A stretch of DNA of 64,000 nt from Limanda limanda (lineage: Eukaryota > Chordata > Actinopteri > Pleuronectiformes > Pleuronectidae): assembly GCF_963576545.1 (NCBI RefSeq), contig NW_026870553.1, positions 62,001 through 126,000 of the forward strand, in the 5' to 3' direction. This document shows, piece after piece, positions 11,671-25,051 of the stretch. The position numbers and the translations under genes were made by a program. Every line of letters starts with the position of its first letter. Position 1 is the first letter of the stretch. The notes beneath the pieces are model-generated. The model saw only the letters and a list, made by a program, of their open reading frames with translations, had not been told where the DNA came from and ran no database searches.

Positions 11671-13135
11671 ATGAAAGCACATAGGAGAAAGAGATATTCT
11701 TGAATAACTTTTTTTGTGAAGGTCGGAGAGACTTGCAAGTAGGCTCTACCCCCACTAAATGGGGTAGCGCGCATCGATCGGTACCATCCTTGAGCTTCTC
11801 CGACTTTCGGAAGGGTTAGGGTTAGGGTTAGGGATGAAAGCACATAGGAGAAAGAGATATTCTTGAATAACTTTTTTTGTGAAGGTCGGAGAGACTTGCA
11901 AGTAGGCTCTACCCCCACTAAATGGGGTAGCGCGCATCGATCGGTACCATCCTTGAGCTTCTCCGACTTTCGGAAGGGTTAGGGTTAGGGATAGGGATGA
12001 AAGCACATAGGAGAAAGAAATATTCTTGAATAACTTTTTTTGTGAAGGTCGGAGAGACTTGGAAAGTGGTTGCATCTGGACTAATTTGGGTCCTGCGGAT
12101 CGATTGGTACCATCCCCGAGCTTGTACGACCTTCGGAAGAGGTCGAACGACGAAATTCCCCCAAATCTGAGGAGATATTCTTGAATAACTTTTTTTGTGA
12201 AGGTCGGAGAGACTTGCAAGTAGGCTCTACCCCCACTAAATGGGGTAGCGCGCATCGATCAGTACCATCCTTGAGCTTCTCCGACTTTCGGAAGGGTTAG
12301 GGTTAGGGTTAGGGATGAAAGCACATAGGAGAAAGAGATATTCTTGAATAACTTTTTTTGTGAAGGTCGGAGAGACTTGGAAAGTGGTTGCATCTGGACT
12401 AATTTGGGTCCTGCGGATCGATTGGTACCATCCCCGAGCTTGTACGACCTTCGGAAGAGGTCGACCGACGAAATTCCCCCAAATCTGAGGAGATATTCTT
12501 GAATAACTTTTTTTGTGAAGGTCGGAGAGACTTGCAAGTAGGCTCTACCCCCACTAAATGGGGTAGCGCGCATCGATCGGTACCATCCTTGAGCTTCTCC
12601 GACTTTCGGAAGGGTTAGGGTTAGGGTTAGGGATGAAAGCACATAGGAGAAAGAGATATTCTTGAATAACTTTTTTTGTGAAGGTCGGAGAGACTTGCAA
12701 GTAGGCTCTACCCCCACTAAATGGGGTAGCGCGCATCGATCGGTACCATCCTTGAGCTTCTCCGACTTTCGGAAGGGTTAGGGTTAGGGTTAGGGATGAA
12801 AGCACATAGGAGAAAGAGATATTCTTGAATAACTTTTTTTGTGAAGGTCGGAGAGACTTGCAAGTAGGCTCTACCCCCACTAAATGGGGTAGCGCGCATC
12901 GATCGGTACCATCCTTGAGCTTCTCCGACTTTCGGAAGGGTTAGGGTTAGGGTTAGGGATGAAAGCACATAGGAGAAAGAGATATTCTTGAATAACTTTT
13001 TTTGTGAAGGTCGGAGAGACTTGAAAAGTGGTTGCATCTGGACTAATTTGGGTCCTGCGGATCGATTGGTACCATCCCCGAGCTTGTACGACCTTCGGAA
13101 GAGGTCGACCGACGAAATTCCCCCAAATCTGAGGA

Positions 13136-16100
13136 GATATTCTTGAATAACTTTTTTTGTGAAGGTCGGAGAGACTTGCAAGTAGGCTCTACCCCCACTA
13201 AATGGAGTAGCGCGCATCGATCGGTACCATCCTTGAGCTTCTCCGACTTTCGGAAGGGTTAGGGTTAGGGTTAGGGATGAAAGCACATAGGAGAAAGAGA
13301 TATTCTTGAATAACTTTTTTTGTGAAGGTCGGAGAGACTTGCAAGTAGGCTCTACCCCCACTAAATGGGGTAGCGCGCATCGATCGGTACCATCCTTGAG
13401 CTTCTCCGACTTTTGGAAGGGTTAGGGTTAGGGTTAGGGATGAAAGCACATAGGAGAAAGAGATATTCTTGAATAACTTTTTTTGTGAAGGTCGGAGAGA
13501 CTTGCAAGTAGGCACTACCCCCACTAAATGGGGTAGCGCGCATCGATCGGTACCATCCTTGAGCTTCTCCGACTTTCGGAAGGGTTAGGGTTAGGGTTAG
13601 GGATGAAAGCACATAGGAGAAAGAGATATTCTTGAATAACTTTTTTTGTGAAGGTCGGAGAGACTTGCAAGTAGGCTCTACCCCCACTAAATGGGGTAGC
13701 GCGCATCGATCGGTACCATCCTTGAGCTTCTCCGACTTTCGGAAGGGTTAGGGTTAGGGTTAGGGATGAAAGCACATAGGAGAAAGAGATATTCTTGAAT
13801 AACTTTTTTTGTGAAGGTCGGAGAGACTTGCAAGTAGGCTCTACCCCCACTAAATGGGGTAGCGCGCATCGATCGGTACCATCCTTGAGCTTCTCCGACT
13901 TTCGGAAGGGTTAGGGTTAGGGTTAGGGATGAAAGCACATAGGAGAAAGAGATATTCTTGAATAACTTTTTTTGTGAAGGTCGGAGAGACTTGGAAAGTG
14001 GTTGCATCTGGACTAATTTGGGTCCTGCGGATCGATTGGTACCATCCCCGAGCTTGTACGACCTTTGGAAGAGGTCGACCGACGAAATTCCCCCAAATCT
14101 GAGGAGATATTCTTGAATAAATTTTTTTTTGAAGGTCGGAGAGACTTGCAAGTAGGCTCTACCCCCACTAAATGGGGTAGCGCGCATCGATCGGTACCAT
14201 CCTTGAGCTTCTCCGACTTTCGGAAGGGTTAGGGTTAGGGTTAGGGATGAAAGCACATAGGAGAAAGAGATATTCTTGAATAACTTTTTTTGTGAAGGTC
14301 GGAGAGACTTGCAAGTAGGCTCTACCCCCACTAAATGGGGTAGCGCGCATCGATCGGTACCATCCTTGAGCTTCTCCGACTTTCGGAAGGGTTAGGGTTA
14401 GGGTTAGGGATGAAAGCACATAGGAGAAAGAGATATTCTTGAATAACTTTTTTTGTGAAGGTCGGAGAGACTTGCAAGTAGGCTCTACCCCCACTAAATG
14501 GGGTAGCGCGCATCGATCGGTACCATCCTTGAGCTTCTCCGACTTTCGGAAGGGTTAGGGTTAGGGTTAGGGATGAAAGCACATAGGAGAAAGAGATATT
14601 CTTGAATAACTTTTTTTGTGAAGGTCGGAGAGACTTGGAAAGTGGTTGCATCTGGACTAATTTGGGTCCTGCGGATCGATTGGTACCATCCCCGAGCTTG
14701 TACGACCTTTGGAAGAGGTCGACCGACGAAATTCCCCCAAATCTGAGGAGATATTCTTGAATAAATTTTTTTTTGAAGGTCGGAGAGACTTGCAAGTAGG
14801 CTCTACCCCCACTAAATGGGGTAGCGCGCATCGATCGGTACCATCCTTGAGCTTCTCCGACTTTCGGAAGGGTTAGGGTTAGGGATGAAAGCACATAGGA
14901 GAAAGAGATATTCTTGAATAACTTTTTTTGTGAAGGTCGGAGAGACTTGCAAGTAGGCTCTACCCCCACTAAATGGGGTAGCGCGCATCGATCGGTACCA
15001 TCCTTGAGCTTCTCCGACTTTCGGAAGGGTTAGGGTTAGGGTTAGGGATGAAAGCACATAGGAGAAAGAGATATTCTTGAATAACTTTTTTTGTGAAGGT
15101 CGGAGAGACTTGCAAGTAGGCTCTACCCCCACTAAATGGGGTAGCGCGCATCGATCGGTACCATCCTTGAGCTTCTCCGACTTTCGGAAGGGTTAGGGTT
15201 AGGGTTAGGGATGAAAGCACATAGGAGAAAGAAATATTCTTGAATAACTTTTTTTGTGAAGGTCGGAGAGACTTGGAAAGTGGTTGCATCTGGACTAATT
15301 TGGGTCCTGCGGATCGATTGGTACCATCCCCGAGCTTGTACGACCTTCGGAAGAGGTCGAACGACGAAATTCCCCCAAATCTGAGGAGATATTCTTGAAT
15401 AACTTTTTTTGTGAAGGTCGGAGAGACTTGCAAGTAGGCTCTACCCCCACTAAATGGGGTAGCGCGCATCGATCAGTACCATCCTTGAGCTTCTCCGACT
15501 TTCGGAAGGGTTAGGGTTAGGGTTAGGGATGAAAGCACATAGGAGAAAGAGATATTCTTGAATAACTTTTTTTGTGAAGGTCGGAGAGACTTGGAAAGTG
15601 GTTGCATCTGGACTAATTTGGGTCCTGCGGATCGATTGGTACCATCCCCGAGCTTGTACGACCTTCGGAAGAGGTCGACCGACGAAATTCCCCCAAATCT
15701 GAGGAGATATTCTTGAATAACTTTTTTTGTGAAGGTCGGAGAGACTTGCAAGTAGGCTCTACCCCCACTAAATGGGGTAGCGCGCATCGATCGGTACCAT
15801 CCTTGAGCTTCTCCGACTTTCGGAAGGGTTAGGGTTAGGGTTAGGGATGAAAGCACATAGGAGAAAGAGATATTCTTGAATAACTTTTTTTGTGAAGGTC
15901 GGAGAGACTTGCAAGTAGGCTCTACCCCCACTAAATGGGGTAGCGCGCATCGATCGGTACCATCCTTGAGCTTCTCCGACTTTCGGAAGGGTTAGGGTTA
16001 GGGTTAGGGATGAAAGCACATAGGAGAAAGAGATATTCTTGAATAACTTTTTTTGTGAAGGTCGGAGAGACTTGCAAGTAGGCTCTACCCCCACTAAATG

Positions 16101-17800
16101 GGGTAGCGCGCATCGATCGGTACCATCCTTGAGCTTCTCCGACTTTCGGAAGGGTTAGGGTTAGGGTTAGGGATGAAAGCACATAGGAGAAAGAGATATT
16201 CTTGAATAACTTTTTTTGTGAAGGTCGGAGAGACTTGAAAAGTGGTTGCATCTGGACTAATTTGGGTCCTGCGGATCGATTGGTACCATCCCCGAGCTTG
16301 TACGACCTTCGGAAGAGGTCGACCGACGAAATTCCCCCAAATCTGAGGAGATATTCTTGAATAACTTTTTTTGTGAAGGTCGGAGAGACTTGCAAGTAGG
16401 CTCTACCCCCACTAAATGGGGTAGCGCGCATCGATCGGTACCATCCTTGAGCTTCTCCGACTTTCGGAAGGGTTAGGGTTAGGGTTAGGGATGAAAGCAC
16501 ATAGGAGAAAGAGATATTCTTGAATAACTTTTTTTGTGAAGGTCGGAGAGACTTGCAAGTAGGCTCTACCCCCACTAAATGGGGTAGCGCGCATCGATCG
16601 GTACCATCCTTGAGCTTCTCCGACTTTTGGAAGGGTTAGGGTTAGGGTTAGGGATGAAAGCACATAGGAGAAAGAGATATTCTTGAATAACTTTTTTTGT
16701 GAAGGTCGGAGAGACTTGCAAGTAGGCACTACCCCCACTAAATGGGGTAGCGCGCATCGATCGGTACCATCCTTGAGCTTCTCCGACTTTCGGAAGGGTT
16801 AGGGTTAGGGTTAGGGATGAAAGCACATAGGAGAAAGAGATATTCTTGAATAACTTTTTTTGTGAAGGTCGGAGAGACTTGCAAGTAGGCTCTACCCCCA
16901 CTAAATGGGGTAGCGCGCATCGATCGGTACCATCCTTGAGCTTCTCCGACTTTCGGAAGGGTTAGGGTTAGGGTTAGGGATGAAAGCACATAGGAGAAAG
17001 AGATATTCTTGAATAACTTTTTTTGTGAAGGTCGGAGAGACTTGCAAGTAGGCTCTACCCCCACTAAATGGGGTAGCGCGCATCGATCGGTACCATCCTT
17101 GAGCTTCTCCGACTTTCGGAAGGGTTAGGGTTAGGGTTAGGGATGAAAGCACATAGGAGAAAGAGATATTCTTGAATAACTTTTTTTGTGAAGGTCGGAG
17201 AGACTTGGAAAGTGGTTGCATCTGGACTAATTTGGGTCCTGCGGATCGATTGGTACCATCCCCGAGCTTGTACGACCTTCGGAAGAGGTCGACCGACGAA
17301 ATTCCCCCAAATCTGAGGAGATATTCTTGAATAACTTTTTTTGTGAAGGTCGGAGAGACTTGCAAGTAGGCTCTACCCCCACTAAATGGGGTAGCGCACA
17401 TCGATCGGTACCATCCTTGAGCTTCTCCGACTTTCGGAAGGGTTAGGGTTAGGGTTAGGGATGAAAGCACATAGGAGAAAGAGATATTCTTGAATAACTT
17501 TTTTTGTGAAGGTCGGAGAGACTTGCAAGTAGGCTCTACCCCCACTAAATGGGGTAGCGCGCATCGATCGGTACCATCCTTGAGCTTCTCCGACTTTTGG
17601 AAGGGTTAGGGTTAGGGTTAGGGATGAAAGCACATAGGAGAAAAAGATATTCTTGAATAACTTTTTTTGTGAAGGTCGGAGAGACTTGGAAAGTGGTTGC
17701 ATCTGGACTAATTTGGGTCCTGCGGATCGATTGGTACCATCCCCGAGCTTGTACGACCTTCGGAAGAGGTCGACCGACGAAATTCCCCCAAATCTGAGGA
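13136..17800 (+). repeat. 4665 bp segmental duplication, copy 1
   Basis: This segment matches the next 4665 bp monomer for monomer. Shared markers at constant offset include TTTTGG A (13299/17964), GGCACT A (13462/18127), long-T A (14106/18771), the 157 bp A (14750/19415), GTCGAACG B (15233/19898), CTTGAAAAG B (16195/20860), GCGCACAT A (17320/21985) and a GAAAAAGATA junction (17483/22148). The first monomer differs between copies (GGAGTAG at 13136, GCGCACAT at 17801), which places the boundary there. Inside it, 16195 onward also resembles 12981 onward at 3214 bp. Confidence 0.92.
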
Positions 17801-20800
17801 GATATTCTTGAATAACTTTTTTTGTGAAGGTCGGAGAGACTTGCAAGTAGGCTCTACCCCCACTAAATGGGGTAGCGCACATCGATCGGTACCATCCTTG
17901 AGCTTCTCCGACTTTCGGAAGGGTTAGGGTTAGGGTTAGGGATGAAAGCACATAGGAGAAAGAGATATTCTTGAATAACTTTTTTTGTGAAGGTCGGAGA
18001 GACTTGCAAGTAGGCTCTACCCCCACTAAATGGGGTAGCGCGCATCGATCGGTACCATCCTTGAGCTTCTCCGACTTTTGGAAGGGTTAGGGTTAGGGTT
18101 AGGGATGAAAGCACATAGGAGAAAGAGATATTCTTGAATAACTTTTTTTGTGAAGGTCGGAGAGACTTGCAAGTAGGCACTACCCCCACTAAATGGGGTA
18201 GCGCGCATCGATCGGTACCATCCTTGAGCTTCTCCGACTTTCGGAAGGGTTAGGGTTAGGGTTAGGGATGAAAGCACATAGGAGAAAGAGATATTCTTGA
18301 ATAACTTTTTTTGTGAAGGTCGGAGAGACTTGCAAGTAGGCTCTACCCCCACTAAATGGGGTAGCGCGCATCGATCGGTACCATCCTTGAGCTTCTCCGA
18401 CTTTCGGAAGGGTTAGGGTTAGGGTTAGGGATGAAAGCACATAGGAGAAAGAGATATTCTTGAATAACTTTTTTTGTGAAGGTCGGAGAGACTTGCAAGT
18501 AGGCTCTACCCCCACTAAATGGGGTAGCGCGCATCGATCGGTACCATCCTTGAGCTTCTCCGACTTTCGGAAGGGTTAGGGTTAGGGTTAGGGATGAAAG
18601 CACATAGGAGAAAGAGATATTCTTGAATAACTTTTTTTGTGAAGGTCGGAGAGACTTGGAAAGTGGTTGCATCTGGACTAATTTGGGTCCTGCGGATCGA
18701 TTGGTACCATCCCCGAGCTTGTACGACCTTTGGAAGAGGTCGACCGACGAAATTCCCCCAAATCTGAGGAGATATTCTTGAATAAATTTTTTTTTGAAGG
18801 TCGGAGAGACTTGCAAGTAGGCTCTACCCCCACTAAATGGGGTAGCGCGCATCGATCGGTACCATCCTTGAGCTTCTCCGACTTTCGGAAGGGTTAGGGT
18901 TAGGGTTAGGGATGAAAGCACATAGGAGAAAGAGATATTCTTGAATAACTTTTTTTGTGAAGGTCGGAGAGACTTGCAAGTAGGCTCTACCCCCACTAAA
19001 TGGGGTAGCGCGCATCGATCGGTACCATCCTTGAGCTTCTCCGACTTTCGGAAGGGTTAGGGTTAGGGTTAGGGATGAAAGCACATAGGAGAAAGAGATA
19101 TTCTTGAATAACTTTTTTTGTGAAGGTCGGAGAGACTTGCAAGTAGGCTCTACCCCCACTAAATGGGGTAGCGCGCATCGATCGGTACCATCCTTGAGCT
19201 TCTCCGACTTTCGGAAGGGTTAGGGTTAGGGTTAGGGATGAAAGCACATAGGAGAAAGAGATATTCTTGAATAACTTTTTTTGTGAAGGTCGGAGAGACT
19301 TGGAAAGTGGTTGCATCTGGACTAATTTGGGTCCTGCGGATCGATTGGTACCATCCCCGAGCTTGTACGACCTTTGGAAGAGGTCGACCGACGAAATTCC
19401 CCCAAATCTGAGGAGATATTCTTGAATAAATTTTTTTTTGAAGGTCGGAGAGACTTGCAAGTAGGCTCTACCCCCACTAAATGGGGTAGCGCGCATCGAT
19501 CGGTACCATCCTTGAGCTTCTCCGACTTTCGGAAGGGTTAGGGTTAGGGATGAAAGCACATAGGAGAAAGAGATATTCTTGAATAACTTTTTTTGTGAAG
19601 GTCGGAGAGACTTGCAAGTAGGCTCTACCCCCACTAAATGGGGTAGCGCGCATCGATCGGTACCATCCTTGAGCTTCTCCGACTTTCGGAAGGGTTAGGG
19701 TTAGGGTTAGGGATGAAAGCACATAGGAGAAAGAGATATTCTTGAATAACTTTTTTTGTGAAGGTCGGAGAGACTTGCAAGTAGGCTCTACCCCCACTAA
19801 ATGGGGTAGCGCGCATCGATCGGTACCATCCTTGAGCTTCTCCGACTTTCGGAAGGGTTAGGGTTAGGGTTAGGGATGAAAGCACATAGGAGAAAGAAAT
19901 ATTCTTGAATAACTTTTTTTGTGAAGGTCGGAGAGACTTGGAAAGTGGTTGCATCTGGACTAATTTGGGTCCTGCGGATCGATTGGTACCATCCCCGAGC
20001 TTGTACGACCTTCGGAAGAGGTCGAACGACGAAATTCCCCCAAATCTGAGGAGATATTCTTGAATAACTTTTTTTGTGAAGGTCGGAGAGACTTGCAAGT
20101 AGGCTCTACCCCCACTAAATGGGGTAGCGCGCATCGATCAGTACCATCCTTGAGCTTCTCCGACTTTCGGAAGGGTTAGGGTTAGGGTTAGGGATGAAAG
20201 CACATAGGAGAAAGAGATATTCTTGAATAACTTTTTTTGTGAAGGTCGGAGAGACTTGGAAAGTGGTTGCATCTGGACTAATTTGGGTCCTGCGGATCGA
20301 TTGGTACCATCCCCGAGCTTGTACGACCTTCGGAAGAGGTCGACCGACGAAATTCCCCCAAATCTGAGGAGATATTCTTGAATAACTTTTTTTGTGAAGG
20401 TCGGAGAGACTTGCAAGTAGGCTCTACCCCCACTAAATGGGGTAGCGCGCATCGATCGGTACCATCCTTGAGCTTCTCCGACTTTCGGAAGGGTTAGGGT
20501 TAGGGTTAGGGATGAAAGCACATAGGAGAAAGAGATATTCTTGAATAACTTTTTTTGTGAAGGTCGGAGAGACTTGCAAGTAGGCTCTACCCCCACTAAA
20601 TGGGGTAGCGCGCATCGATCGGTACCATCCTTGAGCTTCTCCGACTTTCGGAAGGGTTAGGGTTAGGGTTAGGGATGAAAGCACATAGGAGAAAGAGATA
20701 TTCTTGAATAACTTTTTTTGTGAAGGTCGGAGAGACTTGCAAGTAGGCTCTACCCCCACTAAATGGGGTAGCGCGCATCGATCGGTACCATCCTTGAGCT

Positions 20801-22465
20801 TCTCCGACTTTCGGAAGGGTTAGGGTTAGGGTTAGGGATGAAAGCACATAGGAGAAAGAGATATTCTTGAATAACTTTTTTTGTGAAGGTCGGAGAGACT
20901 TGAAAAGTGGTTGCATCTGGACTAATTTGGGTCCTGCGGATCGATTGGTACCATCCCCGAGCTTGTACGACCTTCGGAAGAGGTCGACCGACGAAATTCC
21001 CCCAAATCTGAGGAGATATTCTTGAATAACTTTTTTTGTGAAGGTCGGAGAGACTTGCAAGTAGGCTCTACCCCCACTAAATGGGGTAGCGCGCATCGAT
21101 CGGTACCATCCTTGAGCTTCTCCGACTTTCGGAAGGGTTAGGGTTAGGGTTAGGGATGAAAGCACATAGGAGAAAGAGATATTCTTGAATAACTTTTTTT
21201 GTGAAGGTCGGAGAGACTTGCAAGTAGGCTCTACCCCCACTAAATGGGGTAGCGCGCATCGATCGGTACCATCCTTGAGCTTCTCCGACTTTTGGAAGGG
21301 TTAGGGTTAGGGTTAGGGATGAAAGCACATAGGAGAAAGAGATATTCTTGAATAACTTTTTTTGTGAAGGTCGGAGAGACTTGCAAGTAGGCACTACCCC
21401 CACTAAATGGGGTAGCGCGCATCGATCGGTACCATCCTTGAGCTTCTCCGACTTTCGGAAGGGTTAGGGTTAGGGTTAGGGATGAAAGCACATAGGAGAA
21501 AGAGATATTCTTGAATAACTTTTTTTGTGAAGGTCGGAGAGACTTGCAAGTAGGCTCTACCCCCACTAAATGGGGTAGCGCGCATCGATCGGTACCATCC
21601 TTGAGCTTCTCCGACTTTCGGAAGGGTTAGGGTTAGGGTTAGGGATGAAAGCACATAGGAGAAAGAGATATTCTTGAATAACTTTTTTTGTGAAGGTCGG
21701 AGAGACTTGCAAGTAGGCTCTACCCCCACTAAATGGGGTAGCGCGCATCGATCGGTACCATCCTTGAGCTTCTCCGACTTTCGGAAGGGTTAGGGTTAGG
21801 GTTAGGGATGAAAGCACATAGGAGAAAGAGATATTCTTGAATAACTTTTTTTGTGAAGGTCGGAGAGACTTGGAAAGTGGTTGCATCTGGACTAATTTGG
21901 GTCCTGCGGATCGATTGGTACCATCCCCGAGCTTGTACGACCTTCGGAAGAGGTCGACCGACGAAATTCCCCCAAATCTGAGGAGATATTCTTGAATAAC
22001 TTTTTTTGTGAAGGTCGGAGAGACTTGCAAGTAGGCTCTACCCCCACTAAATGGGGTAGCGCACATCGATCGGTACCATCCTTGAGCTTCTCCGACTTTC
22101 GGAAGGGTTAGGGTTAGGGTTAGGGATGAAAGCACATAGGAGAAAGAGATATTCTTGAATAACTTTTTTTGTGAAGGTCGGAGAGACTTGCAAGTAGGCT
22201 CTACCCCCACTAAATGGGGTAGCGCGCATCGATCGGTACCATCCTTGAGCTTCTCCGACTTTTGGAAGGGTTAGGGTTAGGGTTAGGGATGAAAGCACAT
22301 AGGAGAAAAAGATATTCTTGAATAACTTTTTTTGTGAAGGTCGGAGAGACTTGGAAAGTGGTTGCATCTGGACTAATTTGGGTCCTGCGGATCGATTGGT
22401 ACCATCCCCGAGCTTGTACGACCTTCGGAAGAGGTCGACCGACGAAATTCCCCCAAATCTGAGGA
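17801..22465 (+). repeat. 4665 bp segmental duplication, copy 2
   Basis: Second tandem copy of the 13136-17800 segment with the same order of A, B and variant monomers. It ends at B 22311-22465; the next A is a 157 bp form, whereas the copy 1 counterpart at 17801 is 163 bp, so the match stops there. Its last 636 bp also form the start of the 1.61 kb HOR series beginning at 21830. Confidence 0.92.
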
Positions 22466-24882
22466 GATATTCTTGAATAACTTTTTTTGTGAAGGTCGGA
22501 GAGACTTGCAAGTAGGCTCTACCCCCACTAAATGGGGTAGCGCACATCGATCGGTACCATCCTTGAGCTTCTCCGACTTTCGGAAGGGTTAGGGTTAGGG
22601 ATGAAAGCACATAGGAGAAAGAGATATTCTTGAATAACTTTTTTTGTGAAGGTCGGAGAGACTTGCAAGTAGGCTCTACCCCCACTAAATGGGGTAGCGC
22701 GCATCGATCGGTACCATCCTTGAGCTTCTCCGACTTTTGGAAGGGTTAGGGTTAGGGTTAGGGATGAAAGCACATAGGAGAAAGAGATATTCTTGAATAA
22801 CTTTTTTTGTGAAGGTCGGAAAGACTTGCAAGTAGGCTCTACCCCTACTAAATGGGGTACCACGCATCGATTGGTACCATCCTTGAGCTTCTCCGACTTT
22901 CGGAAGGGTTAGGGTTAGGGTTAGGGATGAAAGCACATAGGAGAAAGAGATATTCTTGAATAACTTTTTTTGTGAAGGTCGGAGAGACTTGCAAGTAGGC
23001 TCTACCCCCACTAAATGGGGTAGCGCGCATCGATCGGTACCATCCTTGAGCTTCTCCTACTTTCGGAAGGGTTAGGGTTAGGGTTAGGGATGAAAGCACA
23101 TAGGAGAAAGAGATATTCTTGAATAACTTTTTTTGTGAAGGTCGGAGAGACTTGCAAGTAGGCTCTACCCCCACTAAATGGTGTAGCGCGCATCGATCGG
23201 TACCATCCTTGAGCTTCTCCGACTTTCGGAAGGGTTAGGGTTAGGGTTAGGGATGAAAGCACATAGGAGAAAGAGATATTCTTGAATAACTTTTTTTGTG
23301 AAGGTCGGAGAGACTTGCAAGTAGGCTCTACCCCCACTAAATGGGGTAGCGCGCATCGATCGGTACCATCCTTGAGCTTCTCCGACTTTCGGAAGGGTTA
23401 GGGTTAGGGTTAGGGATGAAAGCACATAGGAGAAAGAGATATTCTTGAATAACTTTTTTTGTGAAGGTCGGAGAGACTTGGAAAGTGGTTGCATCTGGAC
23501 TAATTTGGGTCCTGCGGATCGATTGGTACCATCCCCGAGCTTGTACGACCTTCGGAAGAGGTCGACCGACGAAATTCCCCCAAATCTGAGGAGATATTCT
23601 TGAATAACTTTTTTTGTGAAGGTCGGAGAGACTTGCAAGTAGGCTCTACCCCCACTAAATGGGGTAGCGCACATCGATCGGTACCATCCTTGAGCTTCTC
23701 CGACTTTCGGAAGGGTTAGGGTTAGGGTTAGGGATGAAAGCACATAGGACAAAGAGATATTCTTGAATAACTTTTTTTGTGAAGGTCGGAGAGACTTGCA
23801 AGTAGGCTCTACCCCCACTAAATGGGGTAGCGCGCATCGATCGGTACCATCCTTGAGCTTCTCCGACTTTTGGAAGGGTTAGGGTTAGGGTTAGGGATGA
23901 AAGCACATAGGAGAAAAAGATATTCTTGAATAACTTTTTTTGTGAAGGACGGAGAGACTTGGAAAGTGGTTGCATCTGGACTAATTTGGGTCCTGCGGAT
24001 CGATTGGTACCATCCCCGAGCTTGTACGACCTTCGGAAGAGGTCGACCGACGAAATTCCCCCAAATCTGAGGAGATATTCTTGAATAACTTTTTTTGTGA
24101 AGGTCGGAGAGACTTGCAAGTAGGCTCTACCCCCACTAAATGGGGTAGCGCACATCGATCGGTACCATCCTTGAGCTTCTCCGACTTTCGGAAGGGTTAG
24201 GGTTAGGGATGAAAGCACATAGGAGAAAGAGATATTCTTGAATAACTTTTTTTGTGAAGGTCGGAGAGACTTGCAAGTAGGCTCTACCCCCACTAAATGG
24301 GGTAGCGCGCATCGATCGGTACCATCTTTGAGCTTCTCCGACTTTTGGAAGGGTTAGGGTTAGGGTTAGGGATGAAAGCACATAGGAGAAAGAGATATTC
24401 TTGAATAACTTTTTTTGTGAAAGTCGGAAAGACTTGCAAGTAGGCTCTACCCCTACTAAATGGGGTAGCGCGCATCGATTGGTACCATCCTTGAGCTTCT
24501 CCGACTTTCGGAAGGGTTAGGGTTAGGGTTAGGGATGAAAGCACATAGGAGAAAGAGATATTCTTGAATAACTTTTTTTGTGAAGGTCGGAGAGACTTGC
24601 AAGTAGGCTCTACCCCCACTAAATGGGGTAGCGCGCATCGATCGGTACCATCCTTGAGCTTCTCCTACTTTCGGAAGGGTTAGGGTTAGGGTTAGGGATG
24701 AAAGCACATAGGAGAAAGAGATATTCTTGAATAACTTTTTTTGTGAAGGTCGGAGAGACTTGCAAGTAGGCTCTACCCCCACTAAATGGTGTAGCGCGCA
24801 TCGATCGGTACCATCCTTGAGCTTCTCCGACTTTCGGAAGGGTTAGGGTTAGGGTTAGGGATGAAAGCACATAGGAGAAAGA

Positions 24883-25051
24883 GATATTCTTGAATAACTT
24901 TTTTTGTGAAGGTCGGAGAGACTTGCAAGTAGGCTCTACCCCCACTAAATGGGGTAGCGCGCATCGATCGGTACCATCCTTGAGCTTCTCCGACTTTCGG
25001 AAGGGTTAGGGTTAGGGTTAGGGTTAGGGATGAAAGCACATAGGAGAAAGA
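24883..25051 (+). repeat. Expanded A monomer, 169 bp, five GGG runs
   Basis: Last A of the second 1.61 kb HOR. It has the same extra telomeric unit as the corresponding A of the next HOR at 26497, exactly 1614 bp away, so the expansion was copied with the HOR. Confidence 0.95.

Larger units (their letters stand above)
11530..11692 (+). repeat. Reference A monomer (163 bp, telomere-motif type)
   Basis: This copy carries the commonest allele at every site I compared and serves as reference; offsets below count from its first base. Offsets 1-42 are the box shared with B. Offsets 43-121 are about 71% identical to B without net gaps. Offsets 121-141 are the telomeric tract (GGGTTA)3GGG. Offsets 142-163 are an A-specific tail beginning ATGAAAGCACATAGG. 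Common variants are GCGCAC for GCGCGC near offset 79, GGGGTTG or GGGGTAA for GGGGTAG near offsets 74-75, A or T for G at offset 88, and TTTTGG for TTTCGG near offset 116. These alleles recur at fixed spacing and mark the higher-order repeats. Confidence 0.97.
11057..12980 (+). repeat. Tandem pair of 962 bp HORs (B A B A A A)
   Basis: Copies are 11057-12018 and 12019-12980. Each has B with GTCGAACG, A with CAGTACC, an ordinary B and three A. The same unit recurs at 15233-16194 and 19898-20859. The last A of the first copy (11856) has a GGATAGGG change in its telomeric tract. Confidence 0.9.

Noticed and set aside
11375..11692. tRNA- or SINE-like internal polymerase III promoter
   Set aside because: I found no acceptable A box and B box pair. 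GGTCGACCG only loosely resembles a B box and lacks the required GTTCGA core.
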